Below the pieces are notes generated by a model. The model made no database searches. It worked only from the letters and a program-made list of their open reading frames with translations, and was not told the origin of the DNA. This document shows, in pieces, positions 1-8,339 of a stretch of DNA of 60,620 bases. The position numbers were made by a program, and so were the translations under genes. How positions within the stretch are numbered: the first letter of the stretch is position 1; every line of letters begins with the position of its first letter. Source of the stretch: Pseudomonas pudica (lineage in GTDB: Bacteria > Pseudomonadota > Gammaproteobacteria > Pseudomonadales > Pseudomonadaceae); assembly GCF_015680405.1 (NCBI RefSeq), contig NZ_JADLJS010000034.1:1-60620 (forward strand), in the 5' to 3' direction.

Positions 1-20
1 GGCACGGGCTTCGCCCGTGT

Positions 21-149
21 TCGCGGGCAAGCCCGCTCCCACAGGGATCACGCCAGCTTTTAGAAATTGAGCAAGACAGTTGCTCCCACAGTTACTGCAC
101 AGCCTTCGAGATCCGCGCTGTACCTGTGGGAGCTGGCTTGCCGGCGATA
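21..149. repeat. Two REP elements in opposite orientation
   Basis: Positions 21-45 and 124-149 carry palindromic copies of the P. putida-type REP family, with an inner GCGGGC/GCCCGC or AGCTGGCTTGCCGGC core next to a CCTGTGGGAG end. The two copies point in opposite directions and sit just upstream of the first gene. Only intergenic copies are seen in the window. Confidence 0.8.
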
Positions 150-175
150 GGGCCGGTTAGCCCTCAGAGCTGTCG

Positions 176-2026
176 ATGACCTCCTCTACCCCATTGCCCC
201 TCGTACTCGCCGGCCCGGTACTGCGCCGCCTGGAACCTCAGCGCCTGGCCATCTGGCTGGTCGCCACGCAACCACTGCAACCCGAATTCATCTTTCCGGC
301 AAGCGAGGCCCGGGTCGATTGCCAGGTAGTCACGGTGGGCCAGCACGCCTTCATCCACCTGCTGGACATCTACTTCACCCACCCCCTGCCCTGCAACCAG
401 CTGCTCGACTATGACCTGCTCATCAACGGCCAGGGCATCGCCGGCTGGGCGCCGCACCTTCTCTACTCCGGCGCCCAGCGCCCAAGCCTGGTGCTGCGCG
501 ATCGGCTCGACCACCTGCTGCACGGTTCCTGCCGCAAGCCGCATTTTCCGGCCGCCGATGGCCTGCTCTGCGCCGACCGCCTGCTGCAGGCCTGCGAAAG
601 CCCCGCGGACCGGCCCGCCGTGCTGTTGATGACCGGCGACCAGGTCTATGCTGACGACGTCGCCGGCCCGATGCTGCGCGCCATCCACAGCCTGATTGCG
701 CGCCTGGGCCTGTTCGACGAGCAACTGGAGGGTGCGGTGGTGCCCGACAGCCAGGCGCTCTACCAGCACCCGGCCTGCTATTACCACCGCGCCGACCTGC
801 TGCCGGCGCAGGAACGCAACGAAACCCTGCGCGAGCGCTTTTTCGGCGGCAAGCGCAAGCCGATCTTCTCGTCCAGCAACGCCGACAACCACCTGGTGAC
901 CTTCGCCGAGGTCATGGCCATGTACCTGCTGGTGTGGTCACCAGTGCCCTGGCAGCTGGTGAACCTGGACATGCCCGATGGGCTTACCGCCCCGCGCCAG
1001 GCCCGTTACCTCCAGGAACTGCCGCTGATCCAGGCGTTTGCCGACAACCTTGGCCAGGTAGCGCGAGTGATGGCCCACCTGCCGTGCCTGATGATCTTCG
1101 ACGACCACGACATCACCGACGACTGGAACCTCTCGGCGCTGTGGGAAGAAACCGCCTACGGCCACCCCTTCTCGCGGCGGATCATCGGCAATGCCCTGCT
1201 CGGCTACCTGCTGTGCCAGGCCTGGGGTAACGATCCGCAGGGCTGCAAGCCCCTGGTCGAGCAATGCCAGGCGTTGAACAACCAGACCCAGGATGAGCTG
1301 ATCGGCGCGCTGCTGCGCTTCCAGGGCTGGCAGTTCAGCCTGCCCACCAACCCACCCTTGCTGGTGCTGGACACCCGCACCCGCCGCTGGCGCAGCGAAA
1401 GCAGCCTGGCAAAGCCGTCCGGCCTGCTGGACTGGGAGGCGCTGAGCGAGCTGCAGCAAGCATTGCTGGACCACCCGTCGGCGATCATCGTGTCGCCTGC
1501 GCCGATTTTTGGCGTGAAGTTGATCGAGACAGTGCAGAAGCTGTTCAGCTGGCTGGGTTACCCTTTGCTGGTGGATGCCGAAAACTGGATGGCTCATCGC
1601 GGTGCAGCACAGGTCATCCTCAACATCTTCCGCCACTCGCGCACGCCGGGGCACTACGTGGTGCTGTCCGGCGACGTGCATTACTCGTTCGTCTATGAAG
1701 TGCTGATTCGCCACCGCCAGCGCAGCCCGCACTTGTGGCAGGTGACCAGCAGCGGGATCAAGAACGAATTCCCGCGGCGCCTGCTGGATGTGCTCGACCG
1801 GCTCAACCGCTGGCTGTATGCACCGCGCTCGCCGCTCAACTGGTTTACCAAGCGGCGGGAAATGGAGGTAGTGCCGCGTACGCCCAGCCATAGCAAGGCT
1901 GGCGAACGGTTGTGGAATGGCGCGGGGTTGGGGCAGGTGTTCTTCGATGAACAGGGTCGGCCGGCGCGGGTGTATCAGCTGGATGCGGGTGGGGGTGAGG
2001 CTACTGAGTTTGCGCGGCGGGGGTGA
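176..2026 (+). CDS. PhoD-like metallophosphatase family protein
   Basis: This 616-residue protein resembles the PhoD-like branch of the calcineurin-type metallophosphoesterases, which hydrolyse phosphoesters with a two-metal centre. Three metal-site motifs are visible in the expected order: GDQVYADD near residues 153-160, FDDHDITDDW near 308-317, and SGDVHYSF near 498-505. No signal peptide or Tat twin-arginine motif is present, so it looks cytoplasmic, unlike classical exported PhoD enzymes. The substrate is unknown. It is a single gene flanked on both sides by REP elements. The ATG at 176 begins directly with the conserved reading frame. Family assignment is firm; the reaction is inferred. 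Confidence 0.85.
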   Translation: MTSSTPLPLVLAGPVLRRLEPQRLAIWLVATQPLQPEFIFPASEARVDCQVVTVGQHAFIHLLDIYFTHPLPCNQLLDYDLLINGQGIAGWAPHLLYSGAQRPSLVLRDRLDHLLHGSCRKPHFPAADGLLCADRLLQACESPADRPAVLLMTGDQVYADDVAGPMLRAIHSLIARLGLFDEQLEGAVVPDSQALYQHPACYYHRADLLPAQERNETLRERFFGGKRKPIFSSSNADNHLVTFAEVMAMYLLVWSPVPWQLVNLDMPDGLTAPRQARYLQELPLIQAFADNLGQVARVMAHLPCLMIFDDHDITDDWNLSALWEETAYGHPFSRRIIGNALLGYLLCQAWGNDPQGCKPLVEQCQALNNQTQDELIGALLRFQGWQFSLPTNPPLLVLDTRTRRWRSESSLAKPSGLLDWEALSELQQALLDHPSAIIVSPAPIFGVKLIETVQKLFSWLGYPLLVDAENWMAHRGAAQVILNIFRHSRTPGHYVVLSGDVHYSFVYEVLIRHRQRSPHLWQVTSSGIKNEFPRRLLDVLDRLNRWLYAPRSPLNWFTKRREMEVVPRTPSHSKAGERLWNGAGLGQVFFDEQGRPARVYQLDAGGGEATEFARRG

Positions 2027-2055
2027 TCAGGCAGGTAATGCTTGTGTTGGCTTTG

Positions 2056-2277
2056 CCGGCCTCTTCGCGGGTAAACCCGCTCCCACCAGGGCAACACAGG
2101 TTCTGAATGCAACGCAGTACCTGTAGGAGCAGCCTTGTGCTGTGAAGAGGCCGGCACTGCCACAAAATCTTCGTCATACCTGCCTCTTCGCAGCACAAGG
2201 CTGCTCCTACAGGCAAAGTGCATAACTCAAGACGGGTGCATAACCTGTGGGAGCGGGTTTACCCGCGAAGAGGCCGG
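2056..2277. repeat. Cluster of four REP elements of two types
   Basis: The 264-bp gap holds four palindromic copies at about 2056-2090, 2121-2154, 2181-2213 and 2244-2277. The outer two have the GCGGGTTTACCCGC core; the inner two have an AGCAGCCTTGTGCTG core. Each inner and outer pair is arranged as inverted copies. The cluster separates convergent genes, where REP hairpins can act as transcription barriers. Confidence 0.8.
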
Positions 2278-2290
2278 TACAGGCTGAAGA

Positions 2291-2773
2291 TCAGGTCCGC
2301 TCCAGCGCATTGACCAGGTCATGGAAGGCTTCGCGGTTGGAGTCGTTCAAGCCCATGAGGATCTTGTGCGCCTCCAGCACCTTGGAGCGCACCACGTCCT
2401 CATTCTGGTCCTGGGACGGCAGGTCGGTCAGGCATTCCGGGCAAGGGATCGGTCGATCGACGATGTTGAACACCTGATCGAAGCCCATCGACTGCAACAA
2501 CCGGGAAATGTCCGGGTTGGTGGTGACCACGGTCGGCAACAGGCCTACCTTCTGACGCGACAGGATCGACAGCTTGGCCAGCAGGCCCAGGGTGGTACTG
2601 TCGATGCTCTCGGTTTCGGTCAGGTCGATGACAATCGCCGAGAAGTTCAACGCGGTGAAAATCTTCTCGATCGTCGCATCCAGCGCCGAACACAGGGTCA
2701 GGCGCACTTCACCGACGAATTTCAGGACGAAGGTACCACTCTGCTCGGCGAACTGGATTCTACCGGTACTCAT
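2291..2773 (-). CDS. rssC: STAS-domain anti-sigma factor antagonist, RssC-like
   Basis: This 160-residue protein has a SpoIIAA-type STAS domain over residues 5-110. The conserved segment DLTETESIDSTTLGLL places the predicted phospho-acceptor at Ser59, right after Asp58, as in SpoIIAA. About 50 extra residues follow, with a CPEC pair. The start codon overlaps the stop codon of rssB by four bases, so the two are translationally coupled. By analogy with the RssB/RssC pair of P. aeruginosa it should be the dephosphorylation target of the upstream PP2C regulator, in a partner-switching circuit. No serine kinase of the RsbW/SpoIIAB type lies nearby. The gene symbol is by family and context. Confidence 0.8.
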   Translation of the reverse strand: MSTGRIQFAEQSGTFVLKFVGEVRLTLCSALDATIEKIFTALNFSAIVIDLTETESIDSTTLGLLAKLSILSRQKVGLLPTVVTTNPDISRLLQSMGFDQVFNIVDRPIPCPECLTDLPSQDQNEDVVRSKVLEAHKILMGLNDSNREAFHDLVNALERT

Positions 2774-3954
2774 TGAAGGTTCCTGCTCAACACCAATAGG
2801 GCGATATCATCCGGCATCTCCCCAAGCGTAGCCAATCCAAATCGTTGGCGCAGCCCATCCAGGCTGCCACCTGCTGCCCTGACGATTTCCGGCAGGGCGG
2901 TTTCTTTATCTTTGAGCGTGTCACCCGGCAAAAGGTCCAGAATGCCATCGGACATCAAGCTGAGGCTGAACTGCGGCGGCAGCTCCACTACCAGGTCCTG
3001 GTAGGTGGCCTCGTCGAACAACCCCACCGGCAGGCCGCGGCCTTCCAGGTAGCGGGTGTGCTCGGGGGTGTGCAGCACCGGCAGCGGCAGATGGCCGCCA
3101 ACGGCGTAGGTCAACAGACCGGTGTCTTCGTCGATCACCCCGCCAACCATGGTCACGTGCTTGCCCAGCTTGCAGTTGATCAGCCCGCGGTTGATGTGGC
3201 TGAGCACCTGCGAGGGTTTGAACTCGCGCATCTTGCTGCCGCGCTTGAATTCGAACAACAGCCGTGTGGTCATGAATTTCAGCAGCACGGTGACGAACGC
3301 TGACGACGCACCATGCCCGGAGACATCGGCGAGGTAGAAAGCGATGCGCCGTTCGTCCACCCGGAAGTAATCGGCAAAATCACCCGACAGGTAAAGCGAA
3401 GGGATGATCTGGTGCTCGAAGGCGAAATCGCCGGCCACCCAAGGGCTTTCCGGCAGCATGTTCATCTGCACCTGGCGACCGGCGGTCTGGTCCTCCTGCA
3501 GCAGGTGCAGGCTGGCTTCCAGTTCACGGTTGGCAGCTTCAAGCTTGTCGCGGTAGCGCTGGTTTTCCAGCACCAGGCGCGAACGGTCGAGGGCGCGGCG
3601 CACCGAATGCTCGAGCACGGCCAAGTCTTCCAGCGGCTTGATCAGGTAGTCGGCAGCGCCCAGGCGCAACGCTTCCACCGCATCACTCATGACGCCGGCA
3701 CCGGACACCACGATCACCGGCAACTGCGGGGCACGCTCGCTGACCTGACGGATCAGCTCGAGGCCGCCCATCTGCGGCATACGCAGATCGCAGATCACGA
3801 GGTCGGGCTGGTGTTCTTCGAAGACCTGAAGCCCCTGCTGGCCATTGCTGGCCTGGAGGACGCTGAAGCCACTGTCTTCAAGATAGGCGGCGAGGCTTGC
3901 ACGGACCACGTCGTCGTCATCGATGATCAGCAGCGTTGCACTGGTTTTCTGCAT
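2770..3954 (-). CDS. rssB: Response regulator with PP2C phosphatase output, RssB-like
   Basis: The protein has an N-terminal receiver domain with acidic pocket DDDD at 12-15, phospho-acceptor Asp56 in CDLRMP and a KPLED lysine near residue 107. A coiled-coil linker (about 130-170) follows, then a SpoIIE/PP2C serine phosphatase domain with SGDFADYF, LADVSGHG and MSDGILDLL motifs. It should dephosphorylate the STAS protein RssC when phosphorylated. With the ATG at 3954 it is 394 residues, which matches my recollection of Pseudomonas RssB. A longer in-frame GTG start at 4035 exists but adds 27 low-complexity residues. Neither start has a strong Shine-Dalgarno. There is no C-terminal HATPase kinase domain, unlike HsbR. 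Confidence 0.82.
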   Translation of the reverse strand: MQKTSATLLIIDDDDVVRASLAAYLEDSGFSVLQASNGQQGLQVFEEHQPDLVICDLRMPQMGGLELIRQVSERAPQLPVIVVSGAGVMSDAVEALRLGAADYLIKPLEDLAVLEHSVRRALDRSRLVLENQRYRDKLEAANRELEASLHLLQEDQTAGRQVQMNMLPESPWVAGDFAFEHQIIPSLYLSGDFADYFRVDERRIAFYLADVSGHGASSAFVTVLLKFMTTRLLFEFKRGSKMREFKPSQVLSHINRGLINCKLGKHVTMVGGVIDEDTGLLTYAVGGHLPLPVLHTPEHTRYLEGRGLPVGLFDEATYQDLVVELPPQFSLSLMSDGILDLLPGDTLKDKETALPEIVRAAGGSLDGLRQRFGLATLGEMPDDIALLVLSRNLQ

Positions 3955-4157
3955 GTGGGCGAACGGCGCCGATTTGGGTTGGTGCAGCGGTGTCGGCAAG
4001 GCAGACGGCCAGCTACGGGAATTCTTTGTGGTCACACTCTACTTGAGTTGTAGGACAAGAACACTTGCCCGGCAACTGTCAGAGGGACCTTGTAAGGCGC
4101 AGACGGTACTCCCATCCGGCAGGCGTTTCAAGCATGCAAAGGTTCACCTCGACGCAC

Positions 4158-4187
4158 TTTACAGGCCAAATCACCGGGAGTTATAAG
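4158..4187 (+). promoter_or_regulatory. Putative sigma-70 promoter of the PilZ gene
   Basis: A -35 box TTTACA at 4158-4163 and a -10 box TATAAG at 4182-4187 are separated by 18 bases. The -10 lies 38 bases before the PilZ start codon, and GGAAGGA at 4212-4218 serves as ribosome site. This is a consensus match only. Confidence 0.5.
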
Positions 4188-4224
4188 AAAGTCGACCAGC
4201 GCAACCCGATGGGAAGGATGCAGC

Positions 4225-4524
4225 ATGCCCCACACGCCCTCCAGTCATGACGAGAAACGCGATTTCATCCGCATGCGCATCGACACCGAGGTCAGCCTGC
4301 TGCACGAAGGCCAGGTGATCGCGGCAGTGTGCCTGGACCTGTCCAGCGGCGGCATGCAGGTGCAGGCACCGCAGCGCTTCCATGTGGGGGACCATATCGA
4401 GGTACGGATCGAGTCCGACCACCCGGCGCTGAAGGGGCTGCACGCCAGCACCGAAGTGGTGTGGATTGCCGACCAGCCTGGCGGGCAGCAGAAGTTCGGG
4501 TTGCGGATCCTGGCGATGCACTGA
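4225..4524 (+). CDS. Single-domain PilZ c-di-GMP binding protein
   Basis: This 99-residue protein is essentially one PilZ domain. The RxxxR motif is RDFIR at 12-16 and the second motif is D38-L-S40-S-G-G43, both intact, so c-di-GMP binding is expected. A clear ribosome site, GGAAGGA, lies 6 bases before the ATG. It is divergent from rssB and convergent with mlaA, and stands alone. As a free-standing PilZ adaptor it probably acts on a partner protein in the cytoplasm; the partner is not identifiable here. Confidence 0.88.
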   Translation: MPHTPSSHDEKRDFIRMRIDTEVSLLHEGQVIAAVCLDLSSGGMQVQAPQRFHVGDHIEVRIESDHPALKGLHASTEVVWIADQPGGQQKFGLRILAMH

Positions 4525-4528
4525 ATCA

Positions 4529-4547
4529 GGGGCTGCAAAGCAGCCCC
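4529..4547. terminator. GC-rich hairpin between convergent pilZ and mlaA
   Basis: A perfect 8-bp stem GGGGCTGC/GCAGCCCC with an AAA loop lies between the two stop codons. No U-tract follows on either strand, so it is a weak or factor-assisted terminator at best. Confidence 0.4.
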
Positions 4548-4558
4548 AGATCCGTGGG

Positions 4559-5266
4559 TCAGAAGTCGTCTTCGACTTCGCCATCCTTCACCTTGAACTC
4601 GCGGTTCTGCAGGTAGGCGTTGCGAATGAAGATGTACTTGTCGCCTTGGATCAGCTTCTCTGCCGAGAGCAGGTCGGCGCGGGTGTCGATGATGTCCAGG
4701 GCGAAGATCGAGTTGCGCGTCGGTACATGGTCGATGTAGCGGTAGGGTTTGGTATAGGTATCCGGGTACTTGGCCACGCCGTCACGCACGGTGCTCGGGC
4801 CCAGCAGCGGGATGACCACGTACGGGCCGCTCGGCACGCCCCAATAGCCGAGGGTCTGGCCGAAGTCCTCGTCGTTTCGCTGCAGGCCCATCTTGGTACC
4901 CACGTCGAAGAAGCCGCCCAGGCCGAAGGTGGTGTTGACGATCAGCCGCGCCGTGTCCACCCCCGCCGCATGGGGCTTGAACTGCAGCAAGTCGTTGGCC
5001 AGGTTGGTCACGTCACCCAGGTTGCGGAAGATGTTGTGGATGCCATCTTCGAGGAACTGCGGGGTGACCGCCTGGTAGCCCTTGGCCAATGGCTTGAGGG
5101 CATAGGTGTCGAGGGTATCGTTGAAACGGAAGATCGGGCGGTTGACCGCTTCCCAGGGATCTTCCTCGGTGGCGGCCTGGGCGGCTGCCACGGGCGCCAG
5201 CAGCATGCTGGCGCAGACACAGGCCTGGGTGACTCGTTCGATCACACTGGCACCGATCCTACGCAT
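4559..5266 (-). CDS. mlaA: MlaA/VacJ family outer-membrane lipid asymmetry protein
   Basis: The 235-residue protein carries the VacJ/MlaA signature from about residue 36 (DPWEAVNRPIFRFND) through the C-terminal YLQNREFKVKDGE region. MlaA removes misplaced phospholipids from the outer leaflet of the outer membrane and hands them to MlaC. The N-terminus is a signal peptide ending near AQA-ATEED (about residue 31). Unlike E. coli MlaA, no good lipobox is visible: the cysteines at 16 and 18 are preceded by TQA and CV, not by a Leu-x-Gly/Ala pattern. A good ribosome site (GGAGAAACACCT) precedes the ATG. The mlaBCDEF genes are not in the window. Confidence 0.88.
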   Translation of the reverse strand: MRRIGASVIERVTQACVCASMLLAPVAAAQAATEEDPWEAVNRPIFRFNDTLDTYALKPLAKGYQAVTPQFLEDGIHNIFRNLGDVTNLANDLLQFKPHAAGVDTARLIVNTTFGLGGFFDVGTKMGLQRNDEDFGQTLGYWGVPSGPYVVIPLLGPSTVRDGVAKYPDTYTKPYRYIDHVPTRNSIFALDIIDTRADLLSAEKLIQGDKYIFIRNAYLQNREFKVKDGEVEDDF

Positions 5267-5408
5267 AGGTGTTTCTCCATCGAATTTCTCGGCCGCAAGC
5301 GCAAACGGGTGCGCTGCTGTACGGCGGCAGTATAGAGGCTTGCGGGCTGATAAACAGCTTTACACATCACTGCTCAATATTTTGTGAACAACTGTTGCGT
5401 GGCGCCTG

Positions 5409-5426
5409 CTGTCACAGGGCGGTAAC
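5409..5426 (+). promoter_or_regulatory. Possible PHO box upstream of the HAD-like gene
   Basis: CTGTCAC (5409-5415) and CGGTAAC (5420-5426) are separated by 4 bases, the layout of a PhoB half-site pair. The first half matches the CTGTCAT consensus at 6 of 7 positions, the second at only 4 of 7. It lies between divergent mlaA and the HAD-like gene. Evidence is weak and rests on the motif alone. Confidence 0.25.
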
Positions 5427-5466
5427 AATCGCCGAATAGCCTGCGGACTATTTGAGGGAAGTTGCC

Positions 5467-6030
5467 ATGGACGCTGCACCCGCCTTCACCGCTGTGCTGT
5501 TCGGCTTGCGCGGCTGCCTGGTGCAAGCTGCCAATGGCGCCCCTTCGCCCGCACCCGGCGCCCTGGCCACCCTCGCCAGCCTGCGCCAGCGCAAGGTGCC
5601 GTGCATCTGGCTGGACGACCTCGACGCCACCCAGAGCAAGCGCCTTGCGCATGTACTGCCTGCCTGGCTGCCGGGGCATTCGGTGAACGGCGTGCGCTGG
5701 CCGGCGCCAAATGCCTGCTGGCAAGCCCTGATGACGCTGGACAGCGAACGCCTGGACGGCTGCGTGCTGGTCAGCGGCGACCCACGCCTGTTGCAGTCTG
5801 GCCTGAACGCGGGGCTGTGGACGGTGGGGCTGGCCGCCTGCAGCCCGTTCTGCGACCGCAGCTCGCGGCAATGGCAAGCCATGACGGCGCAGGAACAGGA
5901 CCTGGCCCGTGGCAAGGCGACGCTGGAACTGTTCAGCCTGGGCGTGCACTCGGTCATCGACCACCTGGAGGCGCTGGATAACTGCCTGCAGGACATTGCC
6001 CAACGCCGGCGCAAGGGCGAAAAACCCTGA
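5467..6030 (+). CDS. HAD-like (phosphonatase-like) protein with degraded active site
   Basis: The 187-residue protein follows the layout of phosphonoacetaldehyde hydrolase-like HAD proteins: a start strand AVLFGLRGCL, a late SGDPRLLQSGLNAGLWTVG segment near residues 112-130, and a C-terminal ELFSLGVHSVIDHLEAL helix. The catalytic motif, normally FDxxGT, reads FGLRGC, so both the nucleophile and the acid/base aspartates are missing. It is probably not an active phosphatase and may be a binding or regulatory relative. The ATG at 5467 is chosen over an in-frame TTG at 5452 because GAGGGAA at 5454-5460 is placed as its ribosome site. It is divergent from mlaA. Confidence 0.7.
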   Translation: MDAAPAFTAVLFGLRGCLVQAANGAPSPAPGALATLASLRQRKVPCIWLDDLDATQSKRLAHVLPAWLPGHSVNGVRWPAPNACWQALMTLDSERLDGCVLVSGDPRLLQSGLNAGLWTVGLAACSPFCDRSSRQWQAMTAQEQDLARGKATLELFSLGVHSVIDHLEALDNCLQDIAQRRRKGEKP

Positions 6031-6152
6031 TACAGCACCCTTGACGCGGATCATGCAAAGCAACGGCAGGTGGATTACGCTGAAGACAAGCCAGAACCTT
6101 TGCCGCTTCGCTGAGGTCCATGGCTTGCCAAGCCATTGATGGAGAACTGCCA

Positions 6153-6416
6153 ATGCCTGCCCGCGAATTGCAAGAGCGCCTGAACAGCTTGCGCGAGCAA
6201 CTGGACCGCAACGTGCCACTTTCGGACGAGGAACTGGCCGCGCTGCACGAAGAAGCGCGCCAGATCGAGGCGCAACTGAAGCTTGAGGAAGCCACGCCAG
6301 ACAACAACCTGGTGGACGGCGTGAACCTGGCGATCGAACGCTTCGAGGCCGAACACCCCGACCTCACCGCTACCCTGCGCAGCATTGCCAACTCGCTGCA
6401 CAGCATGGGGATCTAG
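6153..6416 (+). CDS. DUF4404 family small protein
   Basis: This 87-residue, highly charged and helical protein starts PARELQERLNSLREQL and ends with a conserved NSLHSMGI tail. It fits the DUF4404 family of Pseudomonas. Residues 1-55 are predicted coiled coil from the heptad pattern. The ATG at 6153 is preceded by GGAG at 6141-6144; an earlier in-frame start at 6120 is less likely. No function is known. It lies 122 bases after the HAD-like gene, in the same direction. Confidence 0.75.
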   Translation: MPARELQERLNSLREQLDRNVPLSDEELAALHEEARQIEAQLKLEEATPDNNLVDGVNLAIERFEAEHPDLTATLRSIANSLHSMGI

Positions 6417-6423
6417 AAATACT

Positions 6424-6547
6424 GGGGCCGCTTTGCGGCCCTATCGCGACACAAGGCCGCTCCTACAGGTACAGCGCAAGATTTGAGGCTTGCGCTGTAC
6501 CTGTAGGAGCGGCCTTGTGTCGCGATAGGGGCGCGAAGCGCCCCCCC
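6424..6547. repeat. Inverted pair of REP elements with flanking hairpin arms
   Basis: Two copies of a REP variant (core AGCGGCCTTGTGTCGCGA) face each other, joined by a further self-complementary spacer (GTACAGCGCAAG paired with CTTGCGCTGTAC). The whole 120-bp stretch could fold into one long hairpin. It lies between convergent genes and may terminate both. Confidence 0.8.
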
Positions 6548-6563
6548 GGCGTACTTGCGAACC

Positions 6564-7394
6564 TTACTGCCGAACCAGGCGCTTGTTGTCCGGGCTGATC
6601 GCCCCCGTGCTGCGGTAAGGATTGATATCCAGCCCACCCCGGCGCACATAGCGCGCATACACCGTCAAATGCTCCGGCTGCAGCAGGTTCTTCAAGTCCA
6701 GATAGATCCGCTCCACACACTGCTCGTGGAAGTCGGCATGCTGGCGGAAGCTGATCAGGTAGGTCAGCAGGCTGGCATGGTCCAGCCCCCTGCCCTTGTA
6801 CTCGACCACCAGGCTACCCCAGTCTGGCTGGCCGGTGACCGGGCAGTTGGACTTCAACAGGTGGCTGTGCAGGGTTTCTTCCACCTGCTGCTCCGGGTTG
6901 CAGCGCAGCAGCCCTGGTTGTGGTTGTTCGTAGTTGCTGATGGCAACGTCCAGCGCATCGATGCACTGCCCCGGCAATGCCACCACGCCTTGGGCCTCGA
7001 CCTCGGCCAAGGTGCGCACTTTCACGCCCACCGGCTTGCCGGCGGCTGCGGACAGGTCTTTCTCCAGGCACGCCTGCAGCTCGCCAGGCGAGGCGAAAAC
7101 CGTCTGGTTCAGCGAGTTCAGGTACAGCTTGAACGACTTGGACTCGATGATGTTCGGCGAATCGGCGGGAATGGCGAACTCGCCGATCGCCACCACCGGC
7201 TTGCCCGAAGGCAGCAGCCAGCTCAGCTCGAAGCAGTTCCAGTAATCCACACCCTGCCACGGCAAGGTCTGGGCAGTAACACCCAGCTCGGCCCACTTGG
7301 CGGTACGCGGGATCGGGAACAGCAGCTCCGGGGAATAGGTGGCAATGTATTCGCTGGACTTGCCCAGCGGGGAATGTTCGGCAGCGGGATGCAT
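6564..7394 (-). CDS. queF: NADPH-dependent 7-cyano-7-deazaguanine reductase
   Basis: QueF reduces the nitrile of preQ0 to the amine preQ1 in queuosine tRNA modification. The 276-residue length fits the bimodular YqcD-type enzyme. The substrate signature ESKSFKLYLNS lies near residues 84-94, the catalytic cysteine is in SNCPVTGQ (about residue 184), and the FHE motif follows in the C-terminal half. The ribosome site before the ATG is weak. It is a single gene between two REP pairs, with the CopR-like regulator divergent upstream. Confidence 0.95.
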   Translation of the reverse strand: MHPAAEHSPLGKSSEYIATYSPELLFPIPRTAKWAELGVTAQTLPWQGVDYWNCFELSWLLPSGKPVVAIGEFAIPADSPNIIESKSFKLYLNSLNQTVFASPGELQACLEKDLSAAAGKPVGVKVRTLAEVEAQGVVALPGQCIDALDVAISNYEQPQPGLLRCNPEQQVEETLHSHLLKSNCPVTGQPDWGSLVVEYKGRGLDHASLLTYLISFRQHADFHEQCVERIYLDLKNLLQPEHLTVYARYVRRGGLDINPYRSTGAISPDNKRLVRQ

Positions 7395-7537
7395 GGAAAC
7401 TGACCTGAAGGTTCGAAATTGCCCCTAGTCTACCGGTTTTGCACCTCGCCTTGGAGCGCAAGTCAGCGGGATTACATCTTCGTCAGTTTGGGGCGAGCGG
7501 GTGCATCGTCACGTATCATCTCAGCATCACCCAGCCC

Positions 7538-7626
7538 CAGTAGGAGCGGGTTCACCCGCGAACACAGGCAAAGCCGGTGCCATGCACCGTGTTGAATTCT
7601 TCGCGGGCAAACCCGCTCCCACAGGG
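7538..7626. repeat. Inverted REP pair upstream of the CopR-like gene
   Basis: Copies at about 7538-7565 and 7600-7626 share the GCGGGTTCACCCGC / GCGGGCAAACCCGC core and face each other. They lie in the divergent queF-regulator gap, where few other copies in this window are found. Confidence 0.8.
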
Positions 7627-7658
7627 CTTTGCGCCGCTTGCTGGAGTCAATTCACCCA

Positions 7659-8339
7659 ATGAAACTGCTGATCGTCGAAGACCAGGCCCGTACCGGCCAG
7701 TACCTGAGCCAGGGCCTGAACGAGGCTGGCTTCGCCACCGAACTGGCCACCGATGGCGAGACCGGCCAGTTCCTCGCCCTGACCGGCGACCACGACCTGC
7801 TGATTCTCGACGTGATGCTGCCCGGCCGGGACGGCTGGCAGATCCTCCAGGCCGTGCGCCAGGCCGGCCTGGACACCCCGGTGCTGTTTCTCACCGCTCG
7901 CGATGCCGTGGAGGACCGAGTACACGGCCTGGAGCTGGGCGCCGATGATTACCTGGTCAAGCCGTTCGCCTTCTCCGAACTGCTGGCCCGGGTGCGCAGC
8001 CTGCTGCGCCGAGGCACCAGCCCCAACCAGGACACGACCCTGGGCCTGGCCGACCTGCGCCTGGACCTGATCCGCCGCCGCGCCGAGCGCGCCGGCCAGC
8101 GCATCGACCTGACCGCCAAGGAGTTCGCCCTGCTTGAACTGCTGCTGCGCCGCCAGGGCGAGGTGCTGCCCAAATCGCTGATCGCCTCGCAGGTGTGGGA
8201 CATGAATTTCGACAGCGACACCAATGTGATCGAAGTGGCGATCCGCCGCCTGCGCCTGAAGATCGACGACCCGCATTCCAACAAGCTGATCCATACCGTA
8301 CGCGGCATGGGTTATGTACTCGAAGAGCGCGCGGAGTGA
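7659..8339 (+). CDS. OmpR-family response regulator, CopR/IrlR type
   Basis: The 226-residue protein has a receiver domain (residues 1-115) with phospho-acceptor Asp51 in LILDVMLP and Lys in YLVKPF, and a winged-helix DNA-binding domain (about 128-222) ending in IHTVRGMGYVLEE. It pairs with the kinase that starts inside its stop codon. The pair most resembles the heavy-metal CopRS/CusRS group. The ATG at 7659 begins the canonical MKLLIVED; GGAG at 7643 is a distant ribosome site. No copper or other metal-resistance genes adjoin it, so the signal is inferred from family only. Confidence 0.85.
   Translation: MKLLIVEDQARTGQYLSQGLNEAGFATELATDGETGQFLALTGDHDLLILDVMLPGRDGWQILQAVRQAGLDTPVLFLTARDAVEDRVHGLELGADDYLVKPFAFSELLARVRSLLRRGTSPNQDTTLGLADLRLDLIRRRAERAGQRIDLTAKEFALLELLLRRQGEVLPKSLIASQVWDMNFDSDTNVIEVAIRRLRLKIDDPHSNKLIHTVRGMGYVLEERAE

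Noticed and set aside
4036..4224. Extra gene between rssB and the PilZ gene
   Set aside because: Short frames there lack ribosome sites and overlap the PilZ promoter.
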